From NCBI GenBank assembly GCA_021787435.1, contig JAJYLY010000010.1:1-64000 (forward strand): a DNA stretch of 64,000 nt. The letters run 5' to 3'. Source of the stretch: Pseudomonadota bacterium (GTDB taxonomy: Bacteria; Pseudomonadota; Gammaproteobacteria; Burkholderiales; Gallionellaceae). The notes under the pieces are model-generated. The model was not told the DNA's origin. It worked only from the letters and a program-made list of their open reading frames with translations, and searched no databases. Positions 1-8,700 of the stretch are shown piece after piece; the stretch's first letter is position 1, and every line of letters starts with the position of its first letter. A program made the translations under genes and the position numbers.

Positions 1-57
1 CTCAGCCTGTTTGAGAATGGCGATAATCTGGCTATCTGTAAAACGTGATTGCTTCAT
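1..57 (-). CDS. IS3-family transposase OrfA, first 19 codons only
   Basis: The reverse strand opens with ATG at 57 and reads MKQSRFTDSQIIAILKQAE before leaving the window. This is the typical N-terminus of the helix-turn-helix OrfA subunit of IS3-family transposases. A good Shine-Dalgarno (GAGGAAG) lies just upstream at about 63-70. The rest of the gene, and any OrfB, lies left of position 1, so whether the element is complete cannot be told from here. Confidence 0.85.
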   Translation of the reverse strand, partial: MKQSRFTDSQIIAILKQAE

Positions 58-127
58 GTAAAACTTCCTCTATTTCAAAGTGAGAAAATTCTACTTCTAA
101 CTGCAACTAATTTCAGGGGGGATTACC
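1..127 (-). mobile_element. Terminal part of an IS3-family insertion sequence
   Basis: The transposase start is followed outward by about 70 bp of non-coding sequence ending near a run of G residues at 116-121, read on the reverse strand as GGTAATCCCCCCTGAAAT. That looks like the terminal inverted repeat of the element. The exact boundary (about 122-130) and any target duplication cannot be fixed because the other end is outside the window. Confidence 0.6.
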
Positions 128-218
128 TGTAGACCGCTCGATGATGTGGATTTGATCCTGTGGATACGCGCCAACCGCTGATGTGCAGAGGCCGATGTGT
201 ATTTTGTTCTTCACATAA

Positions 219-350
219 TCACAACGTCTTCAGTAAGTCGATCAGCGAGTCAGGTGCACGGTAGCGTTGAGTCTTGATGTCTGGCTTATGAAGCCTGACA
301 CCGGGGGACCGAGCCTTCGGCGTAGCCCGGTGCGATGAGATGGGTTTCAT
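219..350 (-). CDS. Orphan 43-aa basic protein, unknown function
   Basis: A 43-codon ORF starts MKPISSHRATPKARSP and ends in LIDLLKTL. It is rich in Arg, Lys, Pro and Ser. A near-consensus AGGAGG sits five bases before the ATG, which makes translation credible despite the size. I do not recognise the family. Its 3' side runs to within about 90 bp of the IS3 end, so it may be a remnant of a larger mobile element that the IS entered. It could also be a short leader or accessory peptide. Coding status is moderate, function unknown. Confidence 0.45.
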   Translation of the reverse strand: MKPISSHRATPKARSPGVRLHKPDIKTQRYRAPDSLIDLLKTL

Positions 351-359
351 AATGACCTC

Positions 360-382
360 CTGAAGTGGGATCACCACTTCAG
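360..382 (-). promoter_or_regulatory. Perfect 9-bp hairpin abutting the Shine-Dalgarno of the 43-aa ORF
   Basis: CTGAAGTGG (360-368), a five-base loop, then CCACTTCAG (374-382) form a perfect inverted repeat. On the transcript of the 43-codon ORF the stem ends directly at the GAGG of the ribosome binding site. It could control translation initiation or be a protein-binding operator. No T-run follows, so it is not a classical terminator. Confidence 0.5.
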
Positions 383-700
383 ACGATCATTGAAATTATG
401 TCGAGCTTGCCGTTACATCAATCGTCGTAGAGCCATGCTCCACATGGCGTTCGAAACATGCCACCTCCGATAGTCCACATAATCGACCATTGCGGCCCTT
501 GAGATCTTGAGGTCGTTATTTTAGCTTTCGACGCACGGGCATGCGATGGGTACCTTTAAGGTTGATGAGCGTGAAAAATATTGAATCACTCTATATAAAT
601 AACAGGTATTTAGAATAAACAAATAAGTATTTAGTAGGAATAAGAAATCTCGCTAGACTGCTTCCCTGCAAGTTGCGTTTAACTCAAACAGGAGAGAAAA
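383..700 (+). promoter_or_regulatory. Gene-free stretch with 21-bp-spaced direct repeats before the DUF934-like gene
   Basis: I see no gene here. The left half (383-545) has ordinary composition and no recognisable content. The right half is AT-rich and carries the direct repeat GTATTTAG at 606-613 and again at 627-634, exactly 21 bp or two helical turns apart, upstream of a weak -10-like TAGACT near 653. This is a plausible activator site for the gene at 701, whose Shine-Dalgarno AGGAGA lies at about 690. Confidence 0.4.
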
Positions 701-1180
701 ATGTTTAATCTGATCAAGAAAAGTCACATCGTAACTGATGAATGGAAAACCCTGAAACTCGCCAGAGGCGATACACCGCACAACGTAAGATTACCTGTGG
801 GCCCATTGCTGGTTCCACTTTCAGTTTGGCAAGCACGCCGCGCAGAACTAATACATCGCGAATATGAACACGGCTGGCCACTTGGTATCTGGCTAGCTGC
901 AGGAGAAAAGGCAGCGTCTATAGCCGCTGACATTGATGACTTCACTGTAATAGCCATTGAACTTAACCAGTACGCCGAGAACCACTGGTACGATACAGCC
1001 AGCCAGTTGCGTGACAATTACGGTTATTCCGGTGAGTTACGTGCCATCGTGCAAGAAGACGAGTTCAATCAATGGCAAAAACCAGGACTCAATGCCAATA
1101 TTGCAATCGATTACAGCAAAACCAATATCGGCACCACTATCCCTTCTGATTTGTTAAGTCCTCTTCTAGCCTTAACCTAA
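701..1180 (+). CDS. DUF934-like protein with atypical C-terminus
   Basis: Residues 1-116 match the layout of DUF934 proteins: a short basic start, LPVGPLLVPLSVW (31-43), GWPLGIWLAAGE (58-69), then a helix ending YGYSGELRAI (107-116). DUF934 genes normally sit beside cysI/cysH in Proteobacteria and are taken to serve sulfite reduction, role unproven. In the family as I know it this helix leads into a conserved segment with an LRDQL core and an RCGFDAF-type end. Here residues 117-159 are unrelated, and neither of the other two forward frames restores the motif. The gene points toward the cys cluster instead of being inside its operon. It may be a diverged or partly replaced copy. Confidence 0.7.
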   Translation: MFNLIKKSHIVTDEWKTLKLARGDTPHNVRLPVGPLLVPLSVWQARRAELIHREYEHGWPLGIWLAAGEKAASIAADIDDFTVIAIELNQYAENHWYDTASQLRDNYGYSGELRAIVQEDEFNQWQKPGLNANIAIDYSKTNIGTTIPSDLLSPLLALT

Positions 1181-1517
1181 GGAAACGCGAATAACACACC
1201 TGCAATTTTCTCTTGTTGGTTTCCTTGCCAGTATCGGTCAACGGACGGTTCTGCTTGAGCCGCTTGTTAGTGTAAAGCATCCCGCATTCGGAGCAATGTC
1301 CACGAACGTCCTTTTGGCTGATATTGGCGCACCACCATAGAGCCGTCTCGCCTTGCCATACAGCTGGTTCGACGCCCGCCCCCCTGCTGTCATACCCATT
1401 GCCAGACGATGGAGCGAGGCCGCTCCGGCTGCCCACACCGATATGCACCTTCAATGGCGATATCAGCGCGAGACGCCAACAAACAACTGCGCCTTTTCTT
1501 GCAGGCAGGCGCTATGC
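1181..1517. other. 337-bp interval without a convincing gene
   Basis: The interval lies between the convergent DUF934-like and ferredoxin genes. A reverse ORF of 105 codons (1137-1454) crosses it and contains a Cys-x2-Cys segment (GHCSECG), but it has no Shine-Dalgarno I can see, overlaps the end of the neighbouring gene and resembles no family I know. I see no clear terminator. It may be decayed sequence. Confidence 0.4.
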
Positions 1518-1859
<342 letters not shown>

Positions 1860-1887
1860 TCAGGATATCTCTATGGCAAGGCAACAA

Positions 1888-3138
1888 TCATGCAATCATA
1901 CCGGCGGCAACAGTGTTGTTCGTCGCCTCGTCGATCACAATAAAGCTTCCACTAGCACGGTTGCGATCATAGTTGTCTACCACCAGCGGCTGTTGCACTT
2001 TTATTGTCACATGCACAATGTCATTCATGTTTACAGCAGAATTGGGATGTTGATCCAATGTATTGACATTCACGCGATAGTCAATGCTTGCAAACAGACA
2101 TTTCACTGTTCTCGTGGTGTGCTTAACAAGATATTTGCGATTTTTGTCCAGTGGCATTTCAGATAGCCAGCACAGCATCGCGTTAAACTCCTTGGCAACT
2201 TTCGGTAGATAATCAGCCTTAACAAACATGTCACCACGCGAAATATCAATTTCTTCTGTCAGCCTGATCGTAATGGATTGCGGCGCATAGGCCGTTTGTA
2301 AATTGCCGTCGTAGGTGACAATTTCACGCACCCGGCTGGTTCGACCCGATGGCAATACGGTGATCTCGTCACCCACTGACACTTCTCCTGCTTCGATGCG
2401 CCCCATAAAACCGCGAAAATCATGATGATCCTCGGTTTGCGGACGGCATACCCATTGCACGGGATATCTAAAATCCGTGGTGTTTACATCATGATCGATT
2501 TCGACATTTTCCAGCAGCTCCATCAAGGTTGCCCCCTGATACCAGTTCAGATTCTCACCGCGATCCACCAGCATGTCACCTGCCAGCGCGGACAGGGGTA
2601 CGCAGGTAATGTTGTGCAAACCGAGCTGTTCGGCGAATGCAAGATACTCAGCACATATTTCGTCATAACGCGCTTCTGAATAATCCACCATATCCATTTT
2701 ATTGACCGCCAGCACGATGTGCGGAATGCCGACCAGACTTGCAAGATAGGTGTGGCGCCGAGTCTGCACCATCACACCCCTGCGCGCGTCGACAAGTACA
2801 ATCACAAGGTTGGCGGTAGATGCCGCTGTCACCATGTTGCGCGTGTATTGCTCGTGCCCTGGTGTGTCGCCGATGATAAATTTGCGTTTTGGCGTTGCGA
2901 AATAGCGGTAAGCAACATCGATAGTGATGCCCTGCTCGCGTTCGGCCTGCAAGCCATCAGTCAATAACGACAGGTCTACCGATGCCATACCCCGCTTTTC
3001 ACTGGTTTTTGAAATCGCCAGAAACTGATCCTCATAAATTGATTTTGAGTCATGCAACAGGCGTCCGATTAACGTGCTTTTGCCATCATCCACACTGCCA
3101 GCCGTTATGAAACGAAGTAGCTGTGACGTATTTTTCAT
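1888..3138 (-). CDS. cysN: Sulfate adenylyltransferase subunit 1 (GTPase)
   Basis: CysN is the GTP-hydrolysing subunit of ATP sulfurylase, which with CysD makes adenylyl sulfate (APS) from sulfate and ATP. An elongation-factor-like GTPase domain is clear: P-loop GSVDDGKST near residue 14, DTPGHEQY (G3) and NKMD (G4), then EF-Tu-like beta-barrel domains. At 416 residues it is shorter than E. coli CysN and carries no fused CysC kinase domain. It starts two bases after the cysD stop, so translation is probably coupled. It is the last cys gene of the operon. Confidence 0.97.
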   Translation of the reverse strand: MKNTSQLLRFITAGSVDDGKSTLIGRLLHDSKSIYEDQFLAISKTSEKRGMASVDLSLLTDGLQAEREQGITIDVAYRYFATPKRKFIIGDTPGHEQYTRNMVTAASTANLVIVLVDARRGVMVQTRRHTYLASLVGIPHIVLAVNKMDMVDYSEARYDEICAEYLAFAEQLGLHNITCVPLSALAGDMLVDRGENLNWYQGATLMELLENVEIDHDVNTTDFRYPVQWVCRPQTEDHHDFRGFMGRIEAGEVSVGDEITVLPSGRTSRVREIVTYDGNLQTAYAPQSITIRLTEEIDISRGDMFVKADYLPKVAKEFNAMLCWLSEMPLDKNRKYLVKHTTRTVKCLFASIDYRVNVNTLDQHPNSAVNMNDIVHVTIKVQQPLVVDNYDRNRASGSFIVIDEATNNTVAAGMIA

Positions 3139-3140
3139 GA

Positions 3141-4046
3141 TTAGAAATATCCTTCTTTTTTGCGCAACTCCATAGAGGCGTCGGATGTTTGATCGTCCAT
3201 GCGTGTCGCACCCCGTTCAGTAATGCGCGTGGTCGCTGTCTCTTCGATGATCTGCTCAACATTGCTTGCGGTGGACTCCACCGGTGCGGTACAGGTCACG
3301 TCTCCCACCGTGCGAAAACGCACCGAGAGCACCTCCACTTTTTCACCGGAATTTGGCTGCACCAGATCGGACACGGGAATCACCGAAGCACCGCGGCGGA
3401 TGACTTCCCGCTCATGCGCGAAATAGATACTTGGAATGTGCAGATTTTCGCGTCCGATGTATTGCCATATATCCAGTTCTGTCCAGTTGGAAATCGGGAA
3501 CACACGAATGTTTTCGCCCTGATGCACGCGGGTGTTGTAAATGTCCCACAGTTCGGGACGCTGATTTTTCGGATCCCACTGGCCGAATTCATCGCGAAAC
3601 GAGAAGATGCGCTCTTTGGCACGCGCCTTCTCCTCATCTCGCCGTGCGCCCCCCATACATGCATCAAAGCCAAATTCCGCAATGGTCTCCAGCAGTGTGA
3701 CCGATTGATATGGATTACGCGGCAAATTCGGATTCGCAATCACGATGGTGCCACGCTTGATGGAGTCTTCCAGCGAACGCACAATCAGCCGCTCTCCCAG
3801 ATCGGCCGCCAGCTTGTTTCGTGTAGCAATGACTTCCGGGAAGTTATGCTCAGTGTCAATGTGTACCAACGGAAACGGGAACTTGCAAGGACGGAACGCC
3901 TTCTCCGCCAAGCGCAACATCACAATGGAATCCTTGCCGCCCGAAAACAGCAGCGCGGGATTTTTGCACTCTGACGCAACCTCGCGCATGATATGAATAG
4001 ATTCTGATTCCAGCGTATCCAGATGGGTAAAAATATGACTATTCAT
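3141..4046 (-). CDS. cysD: Sulfate adenylyltransferase subunit 2
   Basis: CysD is the catalytic PP-loop subunit of ATP sulfurylase. The SGGKDSIVML loop near residue 35 binds ATP, and GGARRDEEKARAKERIFSFR is the conserved segment typical of CysD. The length of 301 residues is normal. Its ATG overlaps the cysH stop (ATGA), and cysN follows with a two-base gap, so cysH, cysD and cysN form a tight translational unit. Confidence 0.97.
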   Translation of the reverse strand: MNSHIFTHLDTLESESIHIMREVASECKNPALLFSGGKDSIVMLRLAEKAFRPCKFPFPLVHIDTEHNFPEVIATRNKLAADLGERLIVRSLEDSIKRGTIVIANPNLPRNPYQSVTLLETIAEFGFDACMGGARRDEEKARAKERIFSFRDEFGQWDPKNQRPELWDIYNTRVHQGENIRVFPISNWTELDIWQYIGRENLHIPSIYFAHEREVIRRGASVIPVSDLVQPNSGEKVEVLSVRFRTVGDVTCTAPVESTASNVEQIIEETATTRITERGATRMDDQTSDASMELRKKEGYF

Positions 4047-4801
4047 GATTTTTCCAGAAAAGTTTGTACGCGCCGCTTCAACGCGTCACTTGATGCTGAA
4101 ACACCAAAGCCGTGCGCCACTTGCGAAGATTTACTTGCGTGCAGACCACACTCCTTGTTTTCCGGATCCTCCCACCACCAACGCCCAGCGCGTATGTCCT
4201 CACCCGGTGTCACAGAACGCGTGCAAGGCGCGCAGCCAAGGCTGGGATAAAACTCGTCATGCAGTTTGTTATAGGGAACATCATTATTTCTGATGTAAGC
4301 CCACACATCCTTATGTGACCAGTCCAGCAACGGGTTGAATTTCTGCAGGCCAAAATCGGCATCAAATGATGACACTTCCAGATTGACACGCGTGACGGCC
4401 TGAGCGCGCCGCAAGCCGGTCACCCATGACCCTTTACCGCTCAAAGCGCGGCGCAAGGGTTCAACCTTTCGCACAAAGCAGCACGCCTTGCGCGACGCTA
4501 TGCCGCCGTAAAATCCGTTCACGCCGTTTTGCGCAACGTAGTTCTCAACTGCAGCACTATCCGGAAAATAGACTTTCATCGGAGTACTATAGCGCTCAGA
4601 TACCGCCTGCATAAGATTGTAGGTTTCCTCGGGCAGGCGCCCGGTATCCAGGCTGAATATCTCTATATCCAGCCCGTGTTTGTCAATCAGATCGGTCAGC
4701 ACCATGTCTTCCGCACCCAGACTGGAAGCGAAGCAAGCCTGCGGAAAATCGCGCCGCGCCTTCTGCAACACATCTACAACTTGATCAATTTTTTGCTGCA
4801 T
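4043..4801 (-). CDS. cysH: Assimilatory APS reductase (CysH family, iron-sulfur type)
   Basis: This 252-residue PP-loop reductase turns activated sulfate into sulfite using thioredoxin or glutathione. The PP-loop is SLGAEDMVL (27-35). Two cysteine pairs, C107-C108 and C190-x2-C193, are the [4Fe-4S] ligands that mark enzymes using APS directly. The catalytic cysteine is C218 in the KECGLH tail. The cluster contains no APS kinase, which agrees with an APS-specific route. It begins nine bases after the cysI stop with Shine-Dalgarno GGAGAAG and ends overlapping cysD. Confidence 0.95.
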   Translation of the reverse strand: MQQKIDQVVDVLQKARRDFPQACFASSLGAEDMVLTDLIDKHGLDIEIFSLDTGRLPEETYNLMQAVSERYSTPMKVYFPDSAAVENYVAQNGVNGFYGGIASRKACCFVRKVEPLRRALSGKGSWVTGLRRAQAVTRVNLEVSSFDADFGLQKFNPLLDWSHKDVWAYIRNNDVPYNKLHDEFYPSLGCAPCTRSVTPGEDIRAGRWWWEDPENKECGLHASKSSQVAHGFGVSASSDALKRRVQTFLEKS

Positions 4802-4810
4802 GTTCTTCTC

Positions 4811-6844
4811 CTAAATCAGTAAACTGCTTTCAGTCAAATCTAGTTGCGCATCTACTTCCGTCGCATATGTCGCCACCTTCACTGTCCAGCTGTCCACTGC
4901 CGCATTGACGGATGCAAGCTCCTCGACAGTGATTTCATCTGAATTGGTCAGCTGAGCAACCAAACTGACGAATTCATCAGCAATCGGGCCGTAAACCAAT
5001 TGGCATAACTGAACCGCCAACTGTTGCAGATCATCCTGGCGCTTGCCGCCCAACAGTTGCGCCAGACCTGATCCCAGCAAACGCAAGATTGCCTCGTTGC
5101 ACTGCACCGCCTCGGAATACTTGCGCTGAAACACCAGCGCATTGCGATATTCACGCTCGTGCGCAGCCTCAAAGAAGTTTGCGCCGATCAGCACTTGCGT
5201 AGCCCCTGCACATTCACCACCACCCAACTGCAACACACGAAAATCGTTTTCATCGCCATAGTCCTGCATCACGGACTGCAACTCTTCCACTTTTACTTCA
5301 GTCAAATCAGCCAGCAAATTGATGAAATATTCCGGCTGTTGCGCTCGCGCCCAGGTAAAGAAACTTGCATAACCACTGGCAACGTGCGCCAGCTGTACCC
5401 GTGCAATGGCTTTTTCGATACGGGCAACGGGCAATGTCGGGCCTTTGAGTCCCAGCTTTCCGCCGCCCATGCCGTTACCTGCGAAATACATCTGGTAATG
5501 CGGCACCAATTTGCCGTGCATCCGTTTGCCTTCGCCGTAAATACCAATGTCGCCAGTTTCGGGTTGTGCGCACCCGTTATGGCAACCGGACACGCGAATG
5601 CGCAGGTCGGCACTGCCTCCCGAAAGTTTGCCTGCAGCCAGCGTGCTGGCGGTAATGCCCAGGCGGCACGTTGATGTTCCGGGGCATGTCACCACGTTAT
5701 CTCCCACGCCTGGCTCATTCAGTCCAAGGGACGCCAGCCCGCCACGAAGTGCCTGCAACTTATCCTGTGGAACATCAAGAATTGCAAAATTCTGGTCTTG
5801 TGTTGTATGCACCTCATTTAAGCCATGCAAGTTCATCAACCGTGACAATCCGCGTAATTGCGCTGACGAAATTTCTCCGACCGGCAGTGCAACCGGCAAT
5901 ACGAACAAGCCTGCCTGATGCTGCGCAAATAATTTTCTCGGTGCGCCTTGTCCTGGAATTTCATGACCAGTCGGTTGCCTCCACTCGCCTTTCGGATAGG
6001 GCTGATCGGCCAGCGCCTGTTTTGTTCGTTCGAATTCTTCTCGATACTTGTCCAAAAAGACCTGCCTTCCAAACCTCTCCACCAGATATTTGATACGCGA
6101 TTTGGCACGCTTGGTTCTATCCGAGTACCTGTTGTGCAAGGACACCAGAGCTTCCAGCGCGAACAACAATTCGCTCTCCGCAATAAATTCTTCCACTACG
6201 ATGGATTCGCGCGGTTTGTGTCCCAGACCGCCACCGGCACGCACACGAAATCCGTGTTGCCCATCCCTTTTAACCGCAACCAGACCGCAGTCATGCAGCA
6301 TTGCTTGCGCGCAATCTGCCTCGCAACCAGAGAAACTGATCTTAAATTTGCGCGGCAACTGCTGATTGAGCGGGTTGCGTAAAAAATGTGCGGTTGCACC
6401 ATCTACATGAGTTGCCACATTTACATGTTCTCTCGGGCAGACACCCGACAACGGGCATGCGGTCATGTTGCGTATTGTGTTGCCGCAAGCTTCGCGCGTG
6501 GTCATGCCAACCTCGGCAAGACGGCGCATTGCAGATGGCATTTCTGCCAAAGGGATAAAATGCACCTGTATCGCCTGGCGTGTTGTCACATGCGCAATAT
6601 CGCGTTGTGCATAACTTTCGACCACATCCGCGACCGCATCCAGCTGTTCTGCTTTCAACCGGCCGCCGGGTATCTTGATACGCAGCATGTTCACCCCTTG
6701 TTGGCGCTGGCCATACACACCCTGCTGCAGGCGCACCGAGGTAAAACGATCCGCATCGACATCACCTGCATTAAAAGTCGCGATCGCCTGTTCAAAGCGT
6801 TTGATTTCATCCATATCTGATAAATTTTTCGTATTCAATTTCAT
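4811..6844 (-). CDS. cysI: Siroheme nitrite/sulfite reductase, with C-terminal helical extension
   Basis: It reduces sulfite to sulfide in the assimilation pathway. Two ferredoxin-like/siroheme repeats are present. Both halves keep a C-x5-C...C-x3-C quartet: C130, C136, C174, C178 and C387, C393, C421, C425. In E. coli CysI the cluster ligands lie in the second half. The reductase core ends near GGGECAG (541-547). About 120 further residues (roughly 555-677) look alpha-helical and are not part of the core. No NADPH-flavoprotein cysJ is nearby, so a ferredoxin-type donor is likely. Shine-Dalgarno TAGGAG lies just before the ATG, five bases after the transporter gene. Confidence 0.93.
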   Translation of the reverse strand: MKLNTKNLSDMDEIKRFEQAIATFNAGDVDADRFTSVRLQQGVYGQRQQGVNMLRIKIPGGRLKAEQLDAVADVVESYAQRDIAHVTTRQAIQVHFIPLAEMPSAMRRLAEVGMTTREACGNTIRNMTACPLSGVCPREHVNVATHVDGATAHFLRNPLNQQLPRKFKISFSGCEADCAQAMLHDCGLVAVKRDGQHGFRVRAGGGLGHKPRESIVVEEFIAESELLFALEALVSLHNRYSDRTKRAKSRIKYLVERFGRQVFLDKYREEFERTKQALADQPYPKGEWRQPTGHEIPGQGAPRKLFAQHQAGLFVLPVALPVGEISSAQLRGLSRLMNLHGLNEVHTTQDQNFAILDVPQDKLQALRGGLASLGLNEPGVGDNVVTCPGTSTCRLGITASTLAAGKLSGGSADLRIRVSGCHNGCAQPETGDIGIYGEGKRMHGKLVPHYQMYFAGNGMGGGKLGLKGPTLPVARIEKAIARVQLAHVASGYASFFTWARAQQPEYFINLLADLTEVKVEELQSVMQDYGDENDFRVLQLGGGECAGATQVLIGANFFEAAHEREYRNALVFQRKYSEAVQCNEAILRLLGSGLAQLLGGKRQDDLQQLAVQLCQLVYGPIADEFVSLVAQLTNSDEITVEELASVNAAVDSWTVKVATYATEVDAQLDLTESSLLI

Positions 6845-6849
6845 TGCTC

Positions 6850-7632
6850 CTAAGATAAAATCATTTTTGTGCCAATCAGCATCAGCATGGTCGCAAGCAG
6901 AGGTCGTAGTACTTTTTCAGGGATTTTTGTGCTCAAATGACTGCCGATATAAATGCCCGGCAATGAACCCAACAACAGATAACCCAGCAGCGTCAGATCC
7001 ACTGTGCCCAGCGCCAGATGTCCCATGCCTGCAAAAGCGGTAAGTGGAACCGCATGAACGATATCAGTGCCGACCACTTTTACGGATGGCATGCGCGGAT
7101 ACAAAAACAGCAAGGCTACCGTACCCAACGCGCCAGCACCGATTGAAGAAACCGTCACCAAGGTACCCGCGATCACGCCTGTAACGATGGTCGCGGCAGG
7201 CAAATAGCGATGATGCAATTCATACACAGCACCATCACGGCGCTTAGCGATTTTCTTGATCTGTTCCTTGAACAACAAAGTGACAGCCGTCAGCAGCAGC
7301 GCAACGCTCAGCACACTGCTCACAAGGCCGCGCATTGCCTTTTCATCCAGCGCCAAGTATTTCATCAACAGAATAGTGACCAGTGTGGCCGGCAAACTAC
7401 CCAGGGATAACAGCCCAACCACTCTCCAATCCACTGTGCCGCGTCTGCCATGCACCCATACACCAACCGTCTTGGTCAACGAGGCATACAATAAATCAGT
7501 ACCCACGGCAACTACAGGCGAAACACCAAAAACCAGCACCAGTAACGGCGTCATCAGTGACCCACCACCCACACCGGTAAAGCCGATGGTCAGCCCGACC
7601 AAGAATCCAGATAACGTATAAACCCAGTCCAT
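6850..7632 (-). CDS. TSUP (TauE/SafE) family sulfur-compound transporter
   Basis: A 260-residue integral membrane protein with about eight hydrophobic segments. The N-terminal GLTIGFTGVGGGSLMTPLL and the later VSSIGAGALG are the paired TSUP signature. The family moves sulfite, sulfate or organosulfur anions across the inner membrane. As first gene of the sulfate operon and in the absence of a CysTWA transporter in the window, it is a candidate sulfate importer, though TSUP proteins are usually described as exporters. The direction of transport cannot be read from sequence. AAAGGG precedes the ATG. Confidence 0.88.
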   Translation of the reverse strand: MDWVYTLSGFLVGLTIGFTGVGGGSLMTPLLVLVFGVSPVVAVGTDLLYASLTKTVGVWVHGRRGTVDWRVVGLLSLGSLPATLVTILLMKYLALDEKAMRGLVSSVLSVALLLTAVTLLFKEQIKKIAKRRDGAVYELHHRYLPAATIVTGVIAGTLVTVSSIGAGALGTVALLFLYPRMPSVKVVGTDIVHAVPLTAFAGMGHLALGTVDLTLLGYLLLGSLPGIYIGSHLSTKIPEKVLRPLLATMLMLIGTKMILS

Positions 7633-7685
7633 GATGCCCTTTCCGAAAACTCATGGAATGGATTCTAGTTGGTACTCTTTATGCA

Positions 7686-7719
7686 ATTAAATACTTTAAT
7701 GTTACGATAATATAATTAT
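7686..7719. promoter_or_regulatory. Candidate CysB binding region: two dyads 20 bp apart
   Basis: Between the divergent transporter operon and cysB, ATTAAA-TAC-TTTAAT (7686-7700) and ATAAT-ATA-ATTAT (7707-7719) are perfect inverted repeats whose centres are 20 bp apart. The first contains the T-N11-A core of LysR-type boxes. A TATAAT at 7711-7716 overlaps the second and could be the cysB -10, giving autoregulation. On the opposite strand TAGAAT (7667-7662) is a possible -10 for the operon. AT-rich DNA makes chance dyads more likely. Confidence 0.5.
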
Positions 7720-7738
7720 TAGCAATTAAGGATTTGAT

Positions 7739-8680
7739 ATGAACCTGCACCAATTGCGTTACCTCAATGAAATTGTTCGCCAGGGATTGAATATTTCAGG
7801 GGCGGCAGAGGCATTGTTTACCTCTCAACCAGGCATCAGCAAGCAGATAAAACAACTCGAGGAAGAGCTGGGTGTGGAGATATTCGTGCGAAATGGCAAG
7901 CGCATCATTGCTATAACCGAACCTGGAAAGGTTGTTTTATCCATCGCACAACGTATGCTGCATGATGCGAAAAATCTCAAGCATGTCGGGCAGGAATTCA
8001 GTGCTCAGGACACCGGACTGTTGACCATCGCAACCACGCATACTCAGGCACGCTATGCCTTACCTCCAATAATAAAGCAGTTCATGGAACGGCATCCCAA
8101 GGTTCAGCTCAGTTTGCATCAGGGCAGCCCAACACAAATTGCCGAACAAGTATTGAGCGGAGAAGCCGATCTTTGCATTGCCACTGAAAGTTTGTCTCTT
8201 TACGATGACTTGGTCACGCTGCCTTGCTATGAATGGAATCACTGCGTGATCACCCCTTTACGTCATCCTTTGCTCAAGGAGAAACAGCTCACGCTGGAAA
8301 TGCTCGCTCAATACCCAATTATTACCTATGATTTTGCTTTCACCGGACGTGGCAAGATTAACGAGGCGTTTCAGCAGGCTGGTATAACACCGAAAATCGC
8401 GCTTACCGCAATCGATGCCGATGTGATTAAGACTTATGTGGAACTGGGAATGGGGGTCGGTATTCTGGCGCAGATGTCATTTGTTCCTGAGCGCGACAAA
8501 TATCTGCGCATGATAGAAGCTGAGCATCTGTTCAAACCCAGCACCACGCGGATTGCGATACACAAGAACGAATATTTGCGCGCATACACTTACGATTTTA
8601 TCGAACTGTTTGCCCCGCACTTGACCAGAAATGTCATAACGGATGCTATGCACCATCAAAGTTTTAAACCCGAAAAATAA
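7739..8680 (+). CDS. cysB: LysR-type regulator of cysteine biosynthesis, CysB
   Basis: A 313-residue LysR-type regulator with an N-terminal winged helix (residues 1-60, MNLHQLRYLNEI and TSQPGISKQIKQLE) and a periplasmic-binding-protein-like effector domain. TTHTQARYALP near residue 100 is the CysB/Cbl hallmark; its threonines bind sulfate or O/N-acetylserine in enteric CysB. It is divergent from the TSUP-cysIHDN operon across 106 bp and is its likely activator. AAGGA lies six bases before the ATG. Confidence 0.94.
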   Translation: MNLHQLRYLNEIVRQGLNISGAAEALFTSQPGISKQIKQLEEELGVEIFVRNGKRIIAITEPGKVVLSIAQRMLHDAKNLKHVGQEFSAQDTGLLTIATTHTQARYALPPIIKQFMERHPKVQLSLHQGSPTQIAEQVLSGEADLCIATESLSLYDDLVTLPCYEWNHCVITPLRHPLLKEKQLTLEMLAQYPIITYDFAFTGRGKINEAFQQAGITPKIALTAIDADVIKTYVELGMGVGILAQMSFVPERDKYLRMIEAEHLFKPSTTRIAIHKNEYLRAYTYDFIELFAPHLTRNVITDAMHHQSFKPEK

Positions 8681-8700
8681 CACAACTCAACACCTCAACG

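Noticed and set aside
1137..1454. Reverse 105-codon ORF with a GHCSECG motif
   Set aside because: No ribosome site, overlaps the DUF934-like gene end, and resembles no family I know; the Cys pair alone is not enough.
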